Assembly (NCBI GenBank): GCA_022822245.1
Contig: JAJECB010000202.1
Span: 1-17,424, forward strand
DNA from: Gammaproteobacteria bacterium
Lineage (GTDB): Bacteria > Pseudomonadota > Gammaproteobacteria > HK1
Length of the DNA stretch: 17,424 nucleotides
Direction: 5' to 3'
Below the pieces are notes generated by a model. It was not told the origin of the DNA and did no database searches. It saw nothing but the letters and a program-made list of their open reading frames with translations. Both the position numbers and the translations under genes were made by a program. Positions 16,817 through 17,424 of this stretch are shown here, one piece after another. Position 1 is the stretch's first letter; every line of letters begins with the position of its first letter.

Positions 16817-17424
16817 GGACGTCCGCGAACGCCTGGAGGTGGTCCCGGTCCCGCACCGCCTCCCGCACCAGGGCGAGCTCATGGGCGAGCTCCGCGTCGT
16901 CGAGCCGCCCCCGGAGCCGGTCGAAGCGAAGGTGGATGAGCCAGATAAGGAGCGCGTCCGCCTCGCAGTAGTCACGGATGGCGCCGATCTCCCCGGCGAA
17001 GTACCGCCCCTCCACGTCCTCGCCCCGCATCCCCTGCTTGCCGGGCAGCCCGAGGAAGCGGGAGAGCTCCTCGAGCGGGGCGGCGGCCCGGAGCTGATGG
17101 CTCGCGAACACGTCCATGAGGTCGGTATGGCGCTCGTGGTACCGGTTGAGGTAGTTGTTGAAGCGGAAGTCCGGGTCGCGGGTCTCGAAGTAGCGGCCCG
17201 CGCTCACCCCGAGGTGGAGCGCCCGGTACACGAGGACCGGCAGGTCGAACCCGCCCCCGTTCCAGGTGACGAGGGTCGGCGCCCGGAGGTCCACGAGCCG
17301 GAAGAAGGCTTCGACGAGGTCCCTCTCGCTCGACTCCGGCGCGCCGAGCGACCAGATCCGGATGTCCGCGCTCTCCCCGGACTTCGCCCGCCGCCGGAGC
17401 ACGCCCGACACCGCCACCACCCGA
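16803..17424 (-). CDS. Predicted PolB-like 3'-5' exonuclease (5' end outside window)
   Basis: This is a DEDD-superfamily exonuclease of the DNA polymerase B-like exo2 type, a stand-alone domain without polymerase. About 207 residues are visible. The first catalytic motif (D-x-E) would lie beyond 17424. The visible part opens at RVVAVSGVLRR, a conserved strand of the family. Exo II is VTWNGGGFDLPVLVYRAL with the catalytic Asp in FDLP. A third conserved block is ERHTDLMDVFASH, and Exo III is IRDYCEADALLIWLIHLRF with Tyr and Asp in the DEDDy spacing. The C-terminal helix is charged. The stop lies 14 bp inside rlmD, so the two are probably co-transcribed. Its substrate and cellular role are not established; the position next to mutL is suggestive only. 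Confidence 0.85.
   Translation of the reverse strand, partial: RVVAVSGVLRRRAKSGESADIRIWSLGAPESSERDLVEAFFRLVDLRAPTLVTWNGGGFDLPVLVYRALHLGVSAGRYFETRDPDFRFNNYLNRYHERHTDLMDVFASHQLRAAAPLEELSRFLGLPGKQGMRGEDVEGRYFAGEIGAIRDYCEADALLIWLIHLRFDRLRGRLDDAELAHELALVREAVRDRDHLQAFADVREPS

Overview
This is an approximately 17.4-kb, very GC-rich piece of a bacterial chromosome. Most of it is a conserved housekeeping cluster read on the minus strand: mutL-miaA-hfq-hflX-hflK-hflC-DUF2065-hisZ-purA. That order, together with HisZ, an E. coli-type ornithine carbamoyltransferase and a MutL without the endonuclease motif, points to a gammaproteobacterium. A high-GC chromatiales/ectothiorhodospiraceae-like lineage would fit, but that placement is inference from gene content and base composition only.

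Layout from right to left, the direction of transcription. (1) 17424-15482: a PolB-like 3'-5' exonuclease (cut by the window edge) and the 23S rRNA methyltransferase rlmD. (2) 15485-12472: mutL, miaA and hfq (mismatch repair, tRNA isopentenylation, RNA chaperone). (3) 12407-5871: the GTPase hflX, the FtsH-regulating pair hflK/hflC, a small DUF2065 membrane protein, hisZ and purA. Stop/start overlaps (exonuclease/rlmD, rlmD/mutL, mutL/miaA, hflK/hflC, hisZ/purA) suggest polycistronic, translationally coupled expression. There are internal breaks before hflK (178 bp) and before the DUF2065 gene (185 bp), and a hairpin between hfq and hflX.

(4) 5844-4840: argF on the plus strand, convergent with purA. 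(5) 4757-1332: a PGPGW-family membrane protein, a membrane-anchored Spy/CpxP-like protein, a CpxR-type response regulator and its sensor kinase. This is an envelope-stress or metal-stress module. A perfect tandem CpxR box (GTAAA-N5-GTAAA inside an exact 10-bp duplication) lies at 4309-4328, upstream of the Spy/CpxP-like gene and over the stop codon of the PGPGW gene. (6) 1259-645: a YfcG-like glutathione transferase. (7) 483-569: tRNA-Leu(CAG) on the plus strand with a clear sigma70-type promoter. (8) 354-1: the start of RNase R (rnr) on the minus strand, apparently without the usual N-terminal helix-turn-helix domain.

I see no phage, IS element, CRISPR array or defence system. The most interesting part is the Cpx-like module: an unusually clear operator, a His/Trp/Met-rich region in the Spy-like protein, a His cluster and Trp-rich juxtamembrane segment in the kinase, and an Asn in place of the usual Asp in the kinase's ATP-binding G1 box. 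The other item of note is the gene order between purA and rnr, where seven protein genes and an opposite-strand tRNA-Leu are interposed.
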